A stretch of 64,000 nt of DNA, taken from assembly GCF_000024865.1 (NCBI RefSeq), contig NC_013595.1:6262001-6326000 (forward strand), read 5' to 3'. A program made the position numbers and the translations under genes. Source of the DNA: Streptosporangium roseum DSM 43021. GTDB lineage: Bacteria > Actinomycetota > Actinomycetes > Streptosporangiales > Streptosporangiaceae. The notes under the pieces are model-generated. The model was not told the DNA's origin. It searched no databases and saw nothing but the letters and a program-made list of their open reading frames with translations. Positions 8,955 to 17,567 of the stretch are shown here, one piece after another (positions within the stretch are counted from its first letter, which is position 1; every line of letters starts with the position of its first letter).

Positions 8955-10166
8955 ATGCGGCGGATGGGTGCGATGGCGGCGGTGTCTCTCGCGCTGCTCT
9001 CAGGCGGGTGCGCGTCAGGGGCGGGCGATCCGGAGGGCACGCCCACCAAGGCGGCCGCGCCCGTGGTCCCGCCCGCCGTCGGGAGCGCGGAGGCGGTGGT
9101 CGTCTCACAGAAGGGCTGCTCCGAGCCGGCCCGCGCCGCTGACGGGTTCCAGGCGGCCTCCGTCCGGCCGAGCTGGAAGCTGCTCTCGGTGACCGGTGAG
9201 GCGGGCGCCCTCCGTGGCGGTGCGACGGCCTCGGACGGGGCGTTGTGGGCGCTGCGCGACACGGGAGAGGACCTCACGACACCGGTCCGGTGGAAGGACG
9301 GCCGATGGGAGGCGGTGGCCATGCCGCCCGGGGTGAAGGTCGTCAAGGCCCTGGTGACGGGTCCCGGCGGCGAGATCTGGGCGGTCCAGCCGGGGGCGGA
9401 GACCTGGAAGGGGGGCGTGCTCGGGAGCGCCGGGTGGCGGGGGTCGACGCTGACCGTGCCAGGCAATGTGAGGGAGGATGGCCCTGCCGACGCGCACGGC
9501 GGCTGGGTGAGCTTCGGCGCCGCCGCCGTCCACTGGGACGGCACGAGCTGGAAGCGGGTGGACCTGCCCGCCGACCAGGGGGGCGAGGGGGCCTCCGTCG
9601 GATACCGGCTGTCCGGCTCGGACGAGGAGGTCTGGGCCGTGCCCGCCGAAGGGCCCAAGGCCGTACGGTTGCGCGACGGCGTGTCGCAGGTGGTGGAGTT
9701 CGCGCTGCGGATCGACGCGAGGGAGGCCATCCACGACACCCAGGGCGGCGCCTTCTATCCGCAGGCCGTCGCGGTCGTCGGCGCGGACGAGACGTGGGTG
9801 CTCGGGGCGGCGGCGTTCGGCACCCATTACCTGGAGGAGGGCGAGGACACCGAGGCCGGACGGGTGGTGGCGCTGCACCACGCGCGGGGCACGTGGCGCT
9901 GCACGTGGGGTCCCTTCCACCGGGAGAACTTCGAGGGCGCGTTCACGGACGCGGTGCCGGACGGGGACGGCGGGCTGTGGGCGGTGACGGCGGAGTCGAC
10001 GCTGTGGCACCTCAGCGGCGGGCGCTGGACCAGGGAGCGCCTGCCTGCCGACGAAGGTGCGGAGCCGCACGTCACCGACCTGGTGGCCGCCGGCCATGAA
10101 ATCTATGCGCTGGGCTCGGTCGCCTCGGGGGAACAGTCCCACGGGGCGCTCTGGCGCGCCGGTTAG
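8955..10166 (+). CDS. Putative propeller lipoprotein
   Basis: 403-residue predicted lipoprotein. The N-terminus MRRMGAMAAVSLALLSGGC is a type II signal peptide with lipobox LSGGC and lipid-modified C19, so the protein should be anchored outside the cytoplasmic membrane. The mature part shows repeated short strands with W-containing turns (LWALRDTG, EIWAVQP, EVWAVPAEG, LWAVTAES), spaced as in a beta-propeller of the two-component-sensor or Kelch-like kind. ATG 8955 follows GGGGG and lies 354 bases inside a longer open frame whose upstream part has no coding character. It is divergent from the membrane/propeller pair at 4931-8514, and all three could belong to one surface process. No enzyme motif was seen. 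Confidence 0.75.
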   Translation: MRRMGAMAAVSLALLSGGCASGAGDPEGTPTKAAAPVVPPAVGSAEAVVVSQKGCSEPARAADGFQAASVRPSWKLLSVTGEAGALRGGATASDGALWALRDTGEDLTTPVRWKDGRWEAVAMPPGVKVVKALVTGPGGEIWAVQPGAETWKGGVLGSAGWRGSTLTVPGNVREDGPADAHGGWVSFGAAAVHWDGTSWKRVDLPADQGGEGASVGYRLSGSDEEVWAVPAEGPKAVRLRDGVSQVVEFALRIDAREAIHDTQGGAFYPQAVAVVGADETWVLGAAAFGTHYLEEGEDTEAGRVVALHHARGTWRCTWGPFHRENFEGAFTDAVPDGDGGLWAVTAESTLWHLSGGRWTRERLPADEGAEPHVTDLVAAGHEIYALGSVASGEQSHGALWRAG

Positions 10167-10174
10167 GTGGTTTC

Positions 10175-10205
10175 CCGCCGCCTGCCGGTGACGGGCAGGC
10201 GGCGG
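10175..10205. terminator. Hairpin after lipoprotein gene
   Basis: A 12-bp inverted repeat (10175-10186 and 10194-10205, loop of 7) starts nine bases after the lipoprotein stop and ahead of the convergent MarC gene end. It is a probable terminator. Confidence 0.6.
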
Positions 10206-10295
10206 CCCCGGCCGTGGCCCGATATCACCCGCGGCAGAGCTCACCCGCCACGACACGGGGACGAGGGGATCATCTCGCCTCCGGCTGTGCCCGCC

Positions 10296-10961
10296 TCACT
10301 GGTTGAGGCGGTCGGTGACGAGGTCGGTGAAGCCGTTGGCGAGCAGGATGACGGCGATCGCGGTGAGCAGGATGCCCGCGACGCGGTCGAGGAGCATGGC
10401 TCCTTTGAGCGAGATGCGTCGCTGGACGTGGCCGGACAGGTAGAGCGTCAGCCCGGTGACCGCGGCGAAGCACAGGGCGGCGATCGACAGGGCGATCTTG
10501 TCTTGGGTGCCGGCCGCCGAGGCGGAGGCGGCGACGCCGAAGGCGAAGGTGGTGCCGCCGACGGTCAACGGGAAGGTGAGCGGGGTGTAGAGGATCGACT
10601 TGGGGTCCGGAGCCGGCTCGGTTGGCAGCGCGGCACCCTTTTTGTCCTGCTCCTGGAGCTTCTCCAGTTCCTCGACGGCGCCGGCTTTGCCGCGCATCAG
10701 CGGGATGGACGCGTACGCGAGGGCGATGCCTCCGGTGGCGGTCAGCGCCGCGGTGCTGATGCCGAGCAGTTTGAGCAGCGGCTCGCCGACCCACAGCGCG
10801 GCCAGGACGAAAACGGCGACGTTGAACGCGAGGCCCAGCGCCAGCCGGTTGACCTGTCCGTGACTGTAGGGCCGGACGATCGGCAGATAGGACGCCAGCG
10901 CGGCGACGGGGCTGTAGAGCCCGAACAGAGCCAGGAAGAGAATCAGTGCTGGGTGACTCAT
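10296..10961 (-). CDS. MarC-family integral membrane protein
   Basis: 221-residue membrane protein with about six hydrophobic helices (LILFLALFGLYSPVAALASY at the N-terminus, and helices near 40-60, 70-90, 130-150, 160-180 and 195-215). FPLTVGGTTFAFGVAAS corresponds to the conserved central MarC motif (usually P-A-GPG-like). MarC/NAAT proteins sit in the cytoplasmic membrane and their transported substrate is not firmly established. ATG 10961 is chosen because GGGAGGA lies nine bases upstream, although the frame is open 78 bases farther. A Lys/Glu-rich cytoplasmic loop of about 35 residues interrupts the middle. The gene stands alone. Confidence 0.78.
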   Translation of the reverse strand: MSHPALILFLALFGLYSPVAALASYLPIVRPYSHGQVNRLALGLAFNVAVFVLAALWVGEPLLKLLGISTAALTATGGIALAYASIPLMRGKAGAVEELEKLQEQDKKGAALPTEPAPDPKSILYTPLTFPLTVGGTTFAFGVAASASAAGTQDKIALSIAALCFAAVTGLTLYLSGHVQRRISLKGAMLLDRVAGILLTAIAVILLANGFTDLVTDRLNQ

Positions 10962-11075
10962 CGCGGTCCTCCCGCCGTGAAACTGAGGGCCGCCGATCCT
11001 GTATCGGATCGGCTGCCGCCGGTCACGGGGGGATGGCACGGGGCCGGCCCCCGGCCCCGTGCGTCGCTTCGGGAT

Positions 11076-12350
11076 CTAGACCGGGTCGCGCAGGATGGGG
11101 CAGGTCATGCAGTGCCCGCCGCCCCGGCCCTTGCCCAGCTCGAAGCCCTCGATCTCGACCACGTCCACGCCGTGCTCGCGCAGCTTCCTGTTGGTGAACT
11201 CGTTCTTGTGGTACCCCACCACGACGCCCGGCTCCAGGGCGACGAAGTTGCTGCCGCTGTCCCACTGCTCCCTGGCCCGCTGGTAGTCGTCTCCCCCGGT
11301 GGGGACGATGTCGAGCTTGCCGATGCCGAGCGCGTCCTCGAACGCGGCGGCCAGGTTCGGCTCCCGGTGCACCTCGACGACGCCCTCCTTGTCGCCCGGC
11401 CGCAGCGAGTAGACCGCCGCGTTCTCCACGACCGGCGGGTAGCCGGTGGCCTTGTCGACGTCCAGCAGCGTGAACACGGTGTCGAGGTGCATGTAGGAGC
11501 GGTGCGGCGGGATGTTGACCGCGAGCACCCTGGTGGCGGCCCCGGCGGCGAACAGCTCCCTGGCGAGGTGCTCGATCATGATCGGGCTGGTGCGCTCGCT
11601 GACGCCGATGGCCACGACGCCGTTGCCGATGGGCATCATGTCGCCGCCCTCCAGCGAGGCGCGGCCGAAGTCCTCCTCGTCGAAGCTGCCGTCGTCGCCC
11701 ATCGGCGGGTACCAGTAGGCGAAGCCGTCGCCGGCGAACATCGGGTGGAAGTGGTAGACGATGCTCTGGTTGATCGTCTCCAGACGGCGGGCGTGATAGT
11801 AGAGCGGGTTCAGCGAGACCCCGCCGTACAGCCAGGCCGAGGGGTCGCGCTGGTAGAGCGAGTTCGGCAGCGGCGGCAGGATGAACGATCCCGTCTTGGC
11901 CATCGCGGTGACCAGGGAGCGCGCGTCGAAGCCTTCGCGGCCGGCTTGGGTGGCGGTGACGAACTCCTCCTTGGTCAGCCCGCCGATCAGGTGTTCGGCC
12001 AGCTTCTCCCCGCTCCAGGAGGCGAGCTCGGCACGGACCTCGTCGACGAGGACGGGTCCCACCGTCAGGTGGCTGACCATGCGTTCCACGGCGTGCCGCT
12101 TGGCCTCGGGCGCGGCCTCCAGCGCCTCGGCGAGCAGTTGCTGGTGGTGGAAGACCTCGATGCCGCGGCCGCGCATCATGGCCACGAACGCGTCGTGCTC
12201 GCTCTGGGCGCGGCTGACCCAGAGCACGTCGTCGTAGAGCAGCTCGTCCTTGTTGCTCGGTGTGAGCCGCTTCAGGCTGAGATCGGGCCTGTGCACGATC
12301 ACCTGCCGCAGCGTGCCCACCTCGGAGTGGACTCCGTATTTCGTGCTCAC
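11076..12350 (-). CDS. arcA: Arginine deiminase
   Basis: Hydrolyses L-arginine to L-citrulline and ammonia in the cytoplasm. The 424 residues match the family length. The nucleophile is C414 in GGGHCMTCP near the C-terminus. The guanidinium-binding and catalytic Asp/Glu/His segments are visible as FHPMFAGDGF, LEGGDMMPIG and SYMHLDTVF. The start GTG 12350 gives the standard N-terminus MSTKYGVHSEVG and has GGGGGA upstream. The 93-base upstream extension has no family similarity. No ornithine carbamoyltransferase, carbamate kinase or arginine/ornithine antiporter gene is adjacent, so this is not an arc operon of the fermentative type. It may serve nitrogen supply or acid tolerance. Confidence 0.95.
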   Translation of the reverse strand: MSTKYGVHSEVGTLRQVIVHRPDLSLKRLTPSNKDELLYDDVLWVSRAQSEHDAFVAMMRGRGIEVFHHQQLLAEALEAAPEAKRHAVERMVSHLTVGPVLVDEVRAELASWSGEKLAEHLIGGLTKEEFVTATQAGREGFDARSLVTAMAKTGSFILPPLPNSLYQRDPSAWLYGGVSLNPLYYHARRLETINQSIVYHFHPMFAGDGFAYWYPPMGDDGSFDEEDFGRASLEGGDMMPIGNGVVAIGVSERTSPIMIEHLARELFAAGAATRVLAVNIPPHRSYMHLDTVFTLLDVDKATGYPPVVENAAVYSLRPGDKEGVVEVHREPNLAAAFEDALGIGKLDIVPTGGDDYQRAREQWDSGSNFVALEPGVVVGYHKNEFTNRKLREHGVDVVEIEGFELGKGRGGGHCMTCPILRDPV

Positions 12351-12684
12351 AACGTCCCCCGAACGTTGTCGAGGGAGCATCTGCCGATGCTCCGCCGAGA
12401 AATGGGCCGGGCGTCCGGCGGATCGCCTGCGGCATGTACACATGGCTTTCGCGTGCCGACGTGTTGTGTCCGTTGTGCCCCGGGTCAGCCCAGCTCAAGC
12501 GTGCTCTTGGGTGGAGGCGCACTTACCGGGCGCCCGGCCGGGGCACCGCGGGCGGGCGCGTCGCCCTCTGCTGAGCGGCCACCGCGGGTGGCCGGGCCCG
12601 ACGTGCTGTCCGCCGAGATCGTGTCGGGCGTCGAGGGGACGGGGCCGCACCGGCTGAGCCTGGACGCCGTTCCCGGGGCCGCGG
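12351..12684. other. Intergenic region upstream of arcA
   Basis: 334 bp without a convincing gene. A short hairpin (GGAGCAT at 12374 with its complement ending near 12393) lies in the likely arcA leader. Apart from this and the expected promoter, nothing recognisable was seen. Confidence 0.4.
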
Positions 12685-13680
12685 TCAGGTCAGCTCGGCC
12701 AGCACCGACGCCAGGTCGTCGTAGGTGCCGCGGAGGCCCTCGGCGTTGCCCAGGCGGTGGCGCTCCAGGCGGATGGCCCCGATATGGCGGGCCTCGTAGA
12801 TCCGCGAGCGCCACACCGCGGAGGCAGAGCGATCCGGCGCGCCGTAGCCGTCGCCGTCCCAGAACGCGTCCCGTTCGGTGCCGGGCCTGGCCAGCGCCAT
12901 CCGGATCGTCCAGTCCGCCGAGGGATCGCCCCACAGGGTCCGGTCCATGTCCAGCACGCCGATGATCACGGGCTCCGGGGCCGTGCCGTCGAGCATCACG
13001 TTGACGGTCCACAGGTCGCCGGAGAGCATGCGCGGCTCCGTGATCTCGTCGAGGACCGTGTGATGTTCGGCGGCGACGGCCGTGACCTTGCGCAGGTCTG
13101 CGGCGTCCAGCCCGAGGCCGTCCAGGTCGGCGGTGATGTCCTGCAGAGACGCGATCACCGCCTGGCTCCAGGTGGTGTGCGGCGGCCCGGCGACGGGACC
13201 GAAGTGCGGGCCGCGCACCGCGTGCACCGTCTTGGCGATCGCGCCCATCTGCCGGAAGAAGCCGGGCCGGGCCGAACGCGGATAGGCGCCGAGGCGCTCC
13301 GGGGCGGGCACGCCGTCGAGCAGGCTCTGAACCATCCAGTCCCGGCCGATCACCTCGTGCGACCAGTCCGCCGCGATCACCCGCGGCATCAGCGGCGCGA
13401 TCGCCGTGAGCCACGGCACGCTCGCGTACTCGTTGCGCATCAGCTGCCGCTCGGACCGGAACTGCCGCTCCGGCTCCGGGGCGATCCGCAGGATCACCGG
13501 TCGTTCCTGCCCGGTCACGGTGACGCGGTAGGTGGTGTTGTACATCCCGAGGCCCAGTTCGACGGCGGAGACGGCACGGGTTTCGGCGCCGAAGACGCGG
13601 TGACAGATCGACTGGATCTCCTCCCCGGTCACCGGCCGCTGGAACGCCTGCGCGCTGCGCTCGATCGGCTGGAATCTCAT
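12685..13680 (-). CDS. APH-fold phosphotransferase with atypical catalytic loop
   Basis: 331-residue kinase-like protein of the aminoglycoside phosphotransferase family. The N-lobe has LGMYNTTYRV and VILRIAPEPE. The catalytic loop reads LSGDLWTVNVML, with S220 where most members have His (HGD), while D222 and the downstream Asn are kept. The metal-binding segment is LDMDRTLWGDPSADW at about 243-257. D222 is the essential base, so activity is possible. The start ATG 13680 overlaps the stop of the HTH gene by 4 nt (ATGA), so the two are cotranslated and the HTH protein is its likely regulator or partner. The substrate is unknown. Confidence 0.82.
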   Translation of the reverse strand: MRFQPIERSAQAFQRPVTGEEIQSICHRVFGAETRAVSAVELGLGMYNTTYRVTVTGQERPVILRIAPEPERQFRSERQLMRNEYASVPWLTAIAPLMPRVIAADWSHEVIGRDWMVQSLLDGVPAPERLGAYPRSARPGFFRQMGAIAKTVHAVRGPHFGPVAGPPHTTWSQAVIASLQDITADLDGLGLDAADLRKVTAVAAEHHTVLDEITEPRMLSGDLWTVNVMLDGTAPEPVIIGVLDMDRTLWGDPSADWTIRMALARPGTERDAFWDGDGYGAPDRSASAVWRSRIYEARHIGAIRLERHRLGNAEGLRGTYDDLASVLAELT

Positions 13681-14114
13681 TCCGCTTCCTCACCGTCGGG
13701 GTCGCCGGCGAGCATGCGGGCGGCCGCCACGTCGTCCTCGTCCCAGCCCCAGTGGCCCTCGCGCCGGTGCTCCCTGGCCTGTTCGTCGATCCATCGGTTG
13801 TGCGCTTCCCAAGCCGCCTGCTTGCTGGTTCCCAGGGCGGCGCCGATCTGCGACCACGGAGCACCTGCCCGGCGGGCGGAGCGCACGGAGAGCTGGCGTC
13901 CGTAGCCCGCCTTCCGCGCGATCACCTCGCCCAGCGCGAGAAGCTCCAGCGCCTCGCCCCGCGTCAGGGGCTCCGCGCCGGGGTCAGGAGGTGCGAGCGG
14001 GGAGTCGTCCTCATCGGCCGGTGACGCCAGGGCGTCACGGGCACGCAGCGCGTCATAGCGCGCGACCGCGGTCAACAGCGTGAACTGGCGTTCGAGCTCG
14101 TCTGGAGTGGACAT
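13677..14114 (-). CDS. Small homeodomain-like HTH protein, coupled to phosphotransferase
   Basis: 145 residues. The N-terminal half is helical and acidic. Residues about 80-112 (SVRSARRAGAPWSQIGAALG, then TSKQAAWEAH) form a helix-turn-helix seen in many small actinobacterial proteins beside kinases and ABC genes. The C-terminal tail is acidic with Trp pairs. It is probably a DNA-binding regulator. It overlaps the kinase gene by 4 nt. A nested palindrome begins 15 bases upstream of its start, which fits autoregulation. TGGGG precedes ATG 14114. The exact family name is not known to me. Confidence 0.75.
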   Translation of the reverse strand: MSTPDELERQFTLLTAVARYDALRARDALASPADEDDSPLAPPDPGAEPLTRGEALELLALGEVIARKAGYGRQLSVRSARRAGAPWSQIGAALGTSKQAAWEAHNRWIDEQAREHRREGHWGWDEDDVAAARMLAGDPDGEEAE

Positions 14115-14128
14115 GACCCCAGTGTTTC

Positions 14129-14176
14129 GTCAGGCTGCCTTGACGTCAAGCCTTCTTGACGTCAAGGCAGCCTGAC
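14129..14176. promoter_or_regulatory. Nested palindromic operator upstream of HTH-kinase pair
   Basis: A perfect 22-bp inverted repeat (14129-14150 and 14155-14176) has a 4-base centre. Each arm contains the 12-bp self-palindrome CTTGACGTCAAG, so two identical dimer sites lie 16 bp apart, flanked by GTCAGGCTGC and its complement. The position just ahead of the HTH start suggests an operator. A cruciform or terminator for the upstream small secreted-protein gene is the alternative. Confidence 0.65.
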
Positions 14177-14288
14177 TCAATGCGCGAGCTCCCCGGAGGC
14201 ACGCCCTGCCCCTGGGGGCTGGACGGCCGCGGGAAAGCACTCGGAGCCGGAGGCTCACCTCTTACGAGATCGCATCGGACCGTGACGC

Positions 14289-14678
14289 TCAGGCGTTGTT
14301 GTTGTTGTTATTGTTCTGCGTCTTCGAGCGGCGTGGCGTGGGCGTAACCGTGGGTTTAGCCGTGGGTGTAGCCGTGGACGTGGGTGTGGACGTGGGTGTG
14401 ACCTCGACACGTACGACGGCCGCCCCGTGGGGGCCGACTGTGGGGGTCGCGGTGTCGATCACCGACGCGTTGCCCGAGCCGGCCACGTGGGCGAGCTCCT
14501 GAGCCTGCGCGGCGGTGACGGCCTCGGACGTCACCGCCATCGCCGCCGCCGCCACCATCGCGGTGGCCGCCACGGCCGCAAGGCGCCGGACGCGGGACGC
14601 CCGTCCGCGCCGCTGTCGCCGGTCCGTCAGTTCCTGACGGCGATTCTGACTCGTTTTTCTCATCCAACGCGCATGCAT
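14289..14678 (-). CDS. Small secreted protein with Thr/Pro repeats and poly-Asn tail
   Basis: 129 residues. A basic N-terminus (KTSQNRRQELTDRRQRR) is followed by a hydrophobic Ala/Val segment at about 32-56, which acts as a signal peptide or anchor. Then come a short soluble part, a TPTSTPTSTATPTAKPT linker and a tail of seven asparagines encoded by an AAC/AAT microsatellite. The start ATG 14678 has AGGAGG six bases upstream, a near-perfect ribosome site that supports expression. The Thr/Pro stretch suggests a cell-wall-spanning or O-glycosylated linker. No family is recognised and the gene stands alone. Confidence 0.65.
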   Translation of the reverse strand: MHARWMRKTSQNRRQELTDRRQRRGRASRVRRLAAVAATAMVAAAAMAVTSEAVTAAQAQELAHVAGSGNASVIDTATPTVGPHGAAVVRVEVTPTSTPTSTATPTAKPTVTPTPRRSKTQNNNNNNNA

Positions 14679-14985
14679 TGGAACCTCCTATGTCGGTGAT
14701 GACAGGAATCCTGTCTACGCCCGCGGGGCATCACACCCCCGTGAGCGGCGCGCCCGGCTTGCGGTCTCGTGCCGATCAGCTGACACATCCCTGAGCTTGG
14801 TCGCAGCCGGGTCAGCGAGGGGGGACACGGCGTTGACCATGGACAGGACGCCATCGCCCGGGACGGCTCACGCCGGACCGCGTCGCGGCCGGCGCCGGGT
14901 CAATCGCAGGTCAAATCCTCCCCAATCGCCCGCCAATCGCCTGCCAAGAGCAATGAGGCGCAATAGGAGGAGAAGGGAGAAACAC
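14679..14985. other. Intergenic region between secreted protein and monooxygenase genes
   Basis: 307 bp that must hold the divergent promoters of the two flanking genes. No gene, clear operator or RNA was seen. Confidence 0.4.
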
Positions 14986-16227
14986 ATGACCTCCAAGGGA
15001 ATCGGCGTCGTCGGCGCCGGGATTTCCGGTCTCACGCTGGCTCTGCGGCTGCAGCAGCTCGGCGTGGACGTGACCCTCTACGCCGACAGCTCCGCCGACG
15101 AGATGAGGCGGAGCCGGCTGCCCAACACCGTCGCCCGGATGAAGTCCACCCGCGCCCGCGAGCAGGCACTGGGCAGCGAGCACTTCACGCCGGCCGTCAG
15201 CCTGTCGGACACCGCGAAGATCTCGATCAAGGGCGAGCCGCCGCTGGAGTTCCAGGGCTCGCTGGAGCACCCCTTCCACGCGCTCGACTTCCGTCTCCTG
15301 ATCCCCGCCTTCCTCGACGACTTCACCTCCCGCGGAGGGCGGCTGGTGGTGACGGAGGGCTCCCCCGGCGCGGCGGAGGTCGAGACGTGGTCGGCGGACC
15401 ACGAGCTGATCGTGGTGGCGGCCGGGCGGCGTTCGGTGGCCGAGCTGTTCCCCCGCGACGACCGCCGCTCTCCCTACGACCGCCCGCAGCGGTCGCTGCT
15501 GGCGGGGCTCTACACCGGCATCGCTCCGGCGGGCTTCAGCTACAACGTCTCGCCGGGCTGCGGGGAGATCTTCCAGATGCCGATGTGGACGCGGGACGGC
15601 CTGGCCGCCGGGATGCTGGTCGAGGCGATCCCGGGCGGCCCGCTGGAGCCTTTCACCCGGCTCTCCTACCCGGACGACCCGCGCGCCTTCACCCGGACGC
15701 TGGAGAAGGTGCTGGCGGAGCACGCGCCGCGGATCGCCGAGCGGATCGACTCCGGCTCGTTCGCCCCGCTCGGTCCCGACGACCTGCTCCAGGGCGCGGT
15801 CACACCGGTGGTCCGCACACCGGTCGCGAAGCTCTCCACCGGGCGGGTCGCCCTCGCCATAGGCGACGCCTGGATCACCAACGATCCGATCACCGGCCAG
15901 GGCGCCAACCTCGGCTCGCACTGTGCCTGGGTGACCGCCGAGGCCATCGCCGGGGGCGGGCCGTACGGGGAGGAGTTCGGCCGTTCCGTGGCCGCCGAGA
16001 TGTGGCGGGTCGCCGGACCGGTCACCGAGTGGAGCAACTCCTTCCTCCAGCCGCCCACCGAGCACGTCTTCCGGCTTTTCGCCGGCGCCGCCGTGGACAG
16101 GGGCCTGGCGGACCGCTTCGTCAACCTGTTCAGCGACCCCGTCGCCGCCTGGGCCGTGTTCTCCGACCCGGCCCAGGTCGACGCCCTGCTGGCCGCCTCG
16201 GAGGTCTCCCTGCCCGCGGCGTCATGA
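14986..16227 (+). CDS. StyA-type two-component flavin monooxygenase (epoxidase-like)
   Basis: 413-residue FAD-dependent oxygenase resembling the styrene/indole monooxygenase oxygenase component. The N-terminal dinucleotide-binding fold has GVVGAGISGLTLALRLQ (G10, G12, G15). NTVAR at 47-51, YDRPQRSLLAGLYTGI, ISPGxGEI-like SPGCGEIFQMP, PDDPRAFTRTLEKVL and GDAWITNDPITGQGANLGS follow the StyA order. Such enzymes use reduced FAD supplied by a separate NADH:FAD reductase and epoxidise styrene-like alkenes or indole. No StyB-like reductase gene is nearby, so the reductant must come from elsewhere. GGAGG lies upstream of ATG 14986; the earlier in-frame GTG region has no coding character. The substrate is inferred only by family. 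Confidence 0.8.
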   Translation: MTSKGIGVVGAGISGLTLALRLQQLGVDVTLYADSSADEMRRSRLPNTVARMKSTRAREQALGSEHFTPAVSLSDTAKISIKGEPPLEFQGSLEHPFHALDFRLLIPAFLDDFTSRGGRLVVTEGSPGAAEVETWSADHELIVVAAGRRSVAELFPRDDRRSPYDRPQRSLLAGLYTGIAPAGFSYNVSPGCGEIFQMPMWTRDGLAAGMLVEAIPGGPLEPFTRLSYPDDPRAFTRTLEKVLAEHAPRIAERIDSGSFAPLGPDDLLQGAVTPVVRTPVAKLSTGRVALAIGDAWITNDPITGQGANLGSHCAWVTAEAIAGGGPYGEEFGRSVAAEMWRVAGPVTEWSNSFLQPPTEHVFRLFAGAAVDRGLADRFVNLFSDPVAAWAVFSDPAQVDALLAASEVSLPAAS

Positions 16228-16354
16228 CCCCGCCCTGCCGATCGGATCGTCCCGGGCGCGCCGGACCGCGAGAGCGGGCTCCGGACGACCACAGAAAGGT
16301 CATTATCGGGCAATTGGTTCATAAAGTCGCTTCCTGGGTAGCCGCTCTCCCGAC

Positions 16355-17494
16355 ATGGGAACCGCGACGAAAGTGCCGCAGACACGGAGCATGAGCGGCG
16401 AGGAGCTCTCGGCCGACCACGCGTGGACGACCCTGCGCAGGTACGGCCGCTGGCACCTCATCCGTGACTCCTTCGCCAGATTCAGATACGGCGACGGAAT
16501 GACCAACTCACGGGCACTGGCCTTCCAGATCTGCCTGTCCATCATCCCCGGCGCCATCGCGCTGGTCGGGCTGAGCTCGGTGCTCAACCAGGAGCAGCTC
16601 GGCCAGGTGCTGGAGCTGACCCTGAGCAGGATCGCTCCCGGGGCCGGGGTCGAGGCGGTCAAGGACGTGCTCGCCGACAGCCACCGGCAGGCGGGCCACA
16701 CCGGAGGGACCCTCGCCCTGTGGCTCGGCCTGGCCACCGCGCTGTTCTCGCTGACCAGCGCCATGGCCCAGGTGGAGCGCGGGGCCAACCGCATATACGG
16801 CGTGGAACGCGACCGGCCGTTCCATCGCAAGTACGGCAAGGCCCTGCTGATGGCCGTCACCGCCGGCGCCTTCATGACCGTGGGCTTCGTGGTGATGGTC
16901 GGCGGCGGGGCGATCGGGCGGGCACTCGCCAAGGTCTACGGCTGGAACGACGGCATGATGGACGCGTTCACGCTGGTCCGCTGGCCGGTCGGATTCCTGC
17001 TGGCCCTGCTGTCGGCCTCGGTGCTGTTCCGCGCCGCCCCCCGGCGCAGGCAGCCGGGTCACACCTGGCTGGCGTTCGGCGCCCTGGTCTCACTCGTCCT
17101 GTGGACGGTCTTCACCCTGCTGCTGGCCCTGTACACCGAGCGCAGCGGCACCTTCGGCGCCACCTACGGCCCGCTCACCGCCGTCATGGCACTGCTGCTG
17201 TGGTCCTTCCTCAGCTCGATGGCACTCTTCCTCGGGCTGGCCTTCGCCGCGCAGCTGGAGGCGTGCCGCGGCGGGAGCGCGGGGCCGGTCGAACCGGATC
17301 CCGGGCCCACCGCCGAGGAGGAGCGGGAGCCCCTGGTGGGCGCCGTCGGCGCGGCGGTCGGCGCGGCCGTGCGGGAACTGGCGCGGCTCTGGCGCAGGCG
17401 CCGGGAGGGCCGGGACCGGGCATCGGAGGCGGGGAGCCGGCGGGGCGGCGCCGCGGCGGCGGCCCGCGGCCACGCCGGTGAGCGCGCCGGCTGA
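16355..17494 (+). CDS. YihY/BrkB-family membrane protein
   Basis: 379-residue integral membrane protein with a cytoplasmic N-terminus and about six transmembrane helices, including ALAFQICLSIIPGAIALVG, LALWLGLATALFSLTSAM and FLSSMALFLGLAFAAQLEA. The motifs RALAFQICLSIIPG and YGPLTAVMALLLWSFLSS are typical of the family, whose members are annotated as YihY/virulence factor BrkB and have uncertain transport or envelope roles. The C-terminal 80 residues are charged and Ala/Arg/Gly-rich, probably cytoplasmic and disordered. The start is uncertain: ATG 16355, ATG 16391 and others lack a good ribosome site. No operon partner is evident. Confidence 0.8.
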   Translation: MGTATKVPQTRSMSGEELSADHAWTTLRRYGRWHLIRDSFARFRYGDGMTNSRALAFQICLSIIPGAIALVGLSSVLNQEQLGQVLELTLSRIAPGAGVEAVKDVLADSHRQAGHTGGTLALWLGLATALFSLTSAMAQVERGANRIYGVERDRPFHRKYGKALLMAVTAGAFMTVGFVVMVGGGAIGRALAKVYGWNDGMMDAFTLVRWPVGFLLALLSASVLFRAAPRRRQPGHTWLAFGALVSLVLWTVFTLLLALYTERSGTFGATYGPLTAVMALLLWSFLSSMALFLGLAFAAQLEACRGGSAGPVEPDPGPTAEEEREPLVGAVGAAVGAAVRELARLWRRRREGRDRASEAGSRRGGAAAAARGHAGERAG

Positions 17495-17567
17495 CCGGGG
17501 GCGATCGCGCCGGACGGCGGGAAACCGCCGGGTCCGCGCACGGCCCGGCAGGCGGCATCCTGTTTGG

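Noticed and set aside
11076..12350. An arc operon
   Set aside because: Only arcA is present; no carbamoyltransferase, carbamate kinase or antiporter genes adjoin.
12351..12684. A small plus-strand gene reading AGPDVLSAEIVSGVEGTGPH
   Set aside because: No start with a ribosome site, no family, and the frame runs into the antisense of the kinase gene.
10167..12965. A 932-codon plus-strand open frame
   Set aside because: It is the antisense shadow of the MarC and arginine deiminase genes, which have clear families.
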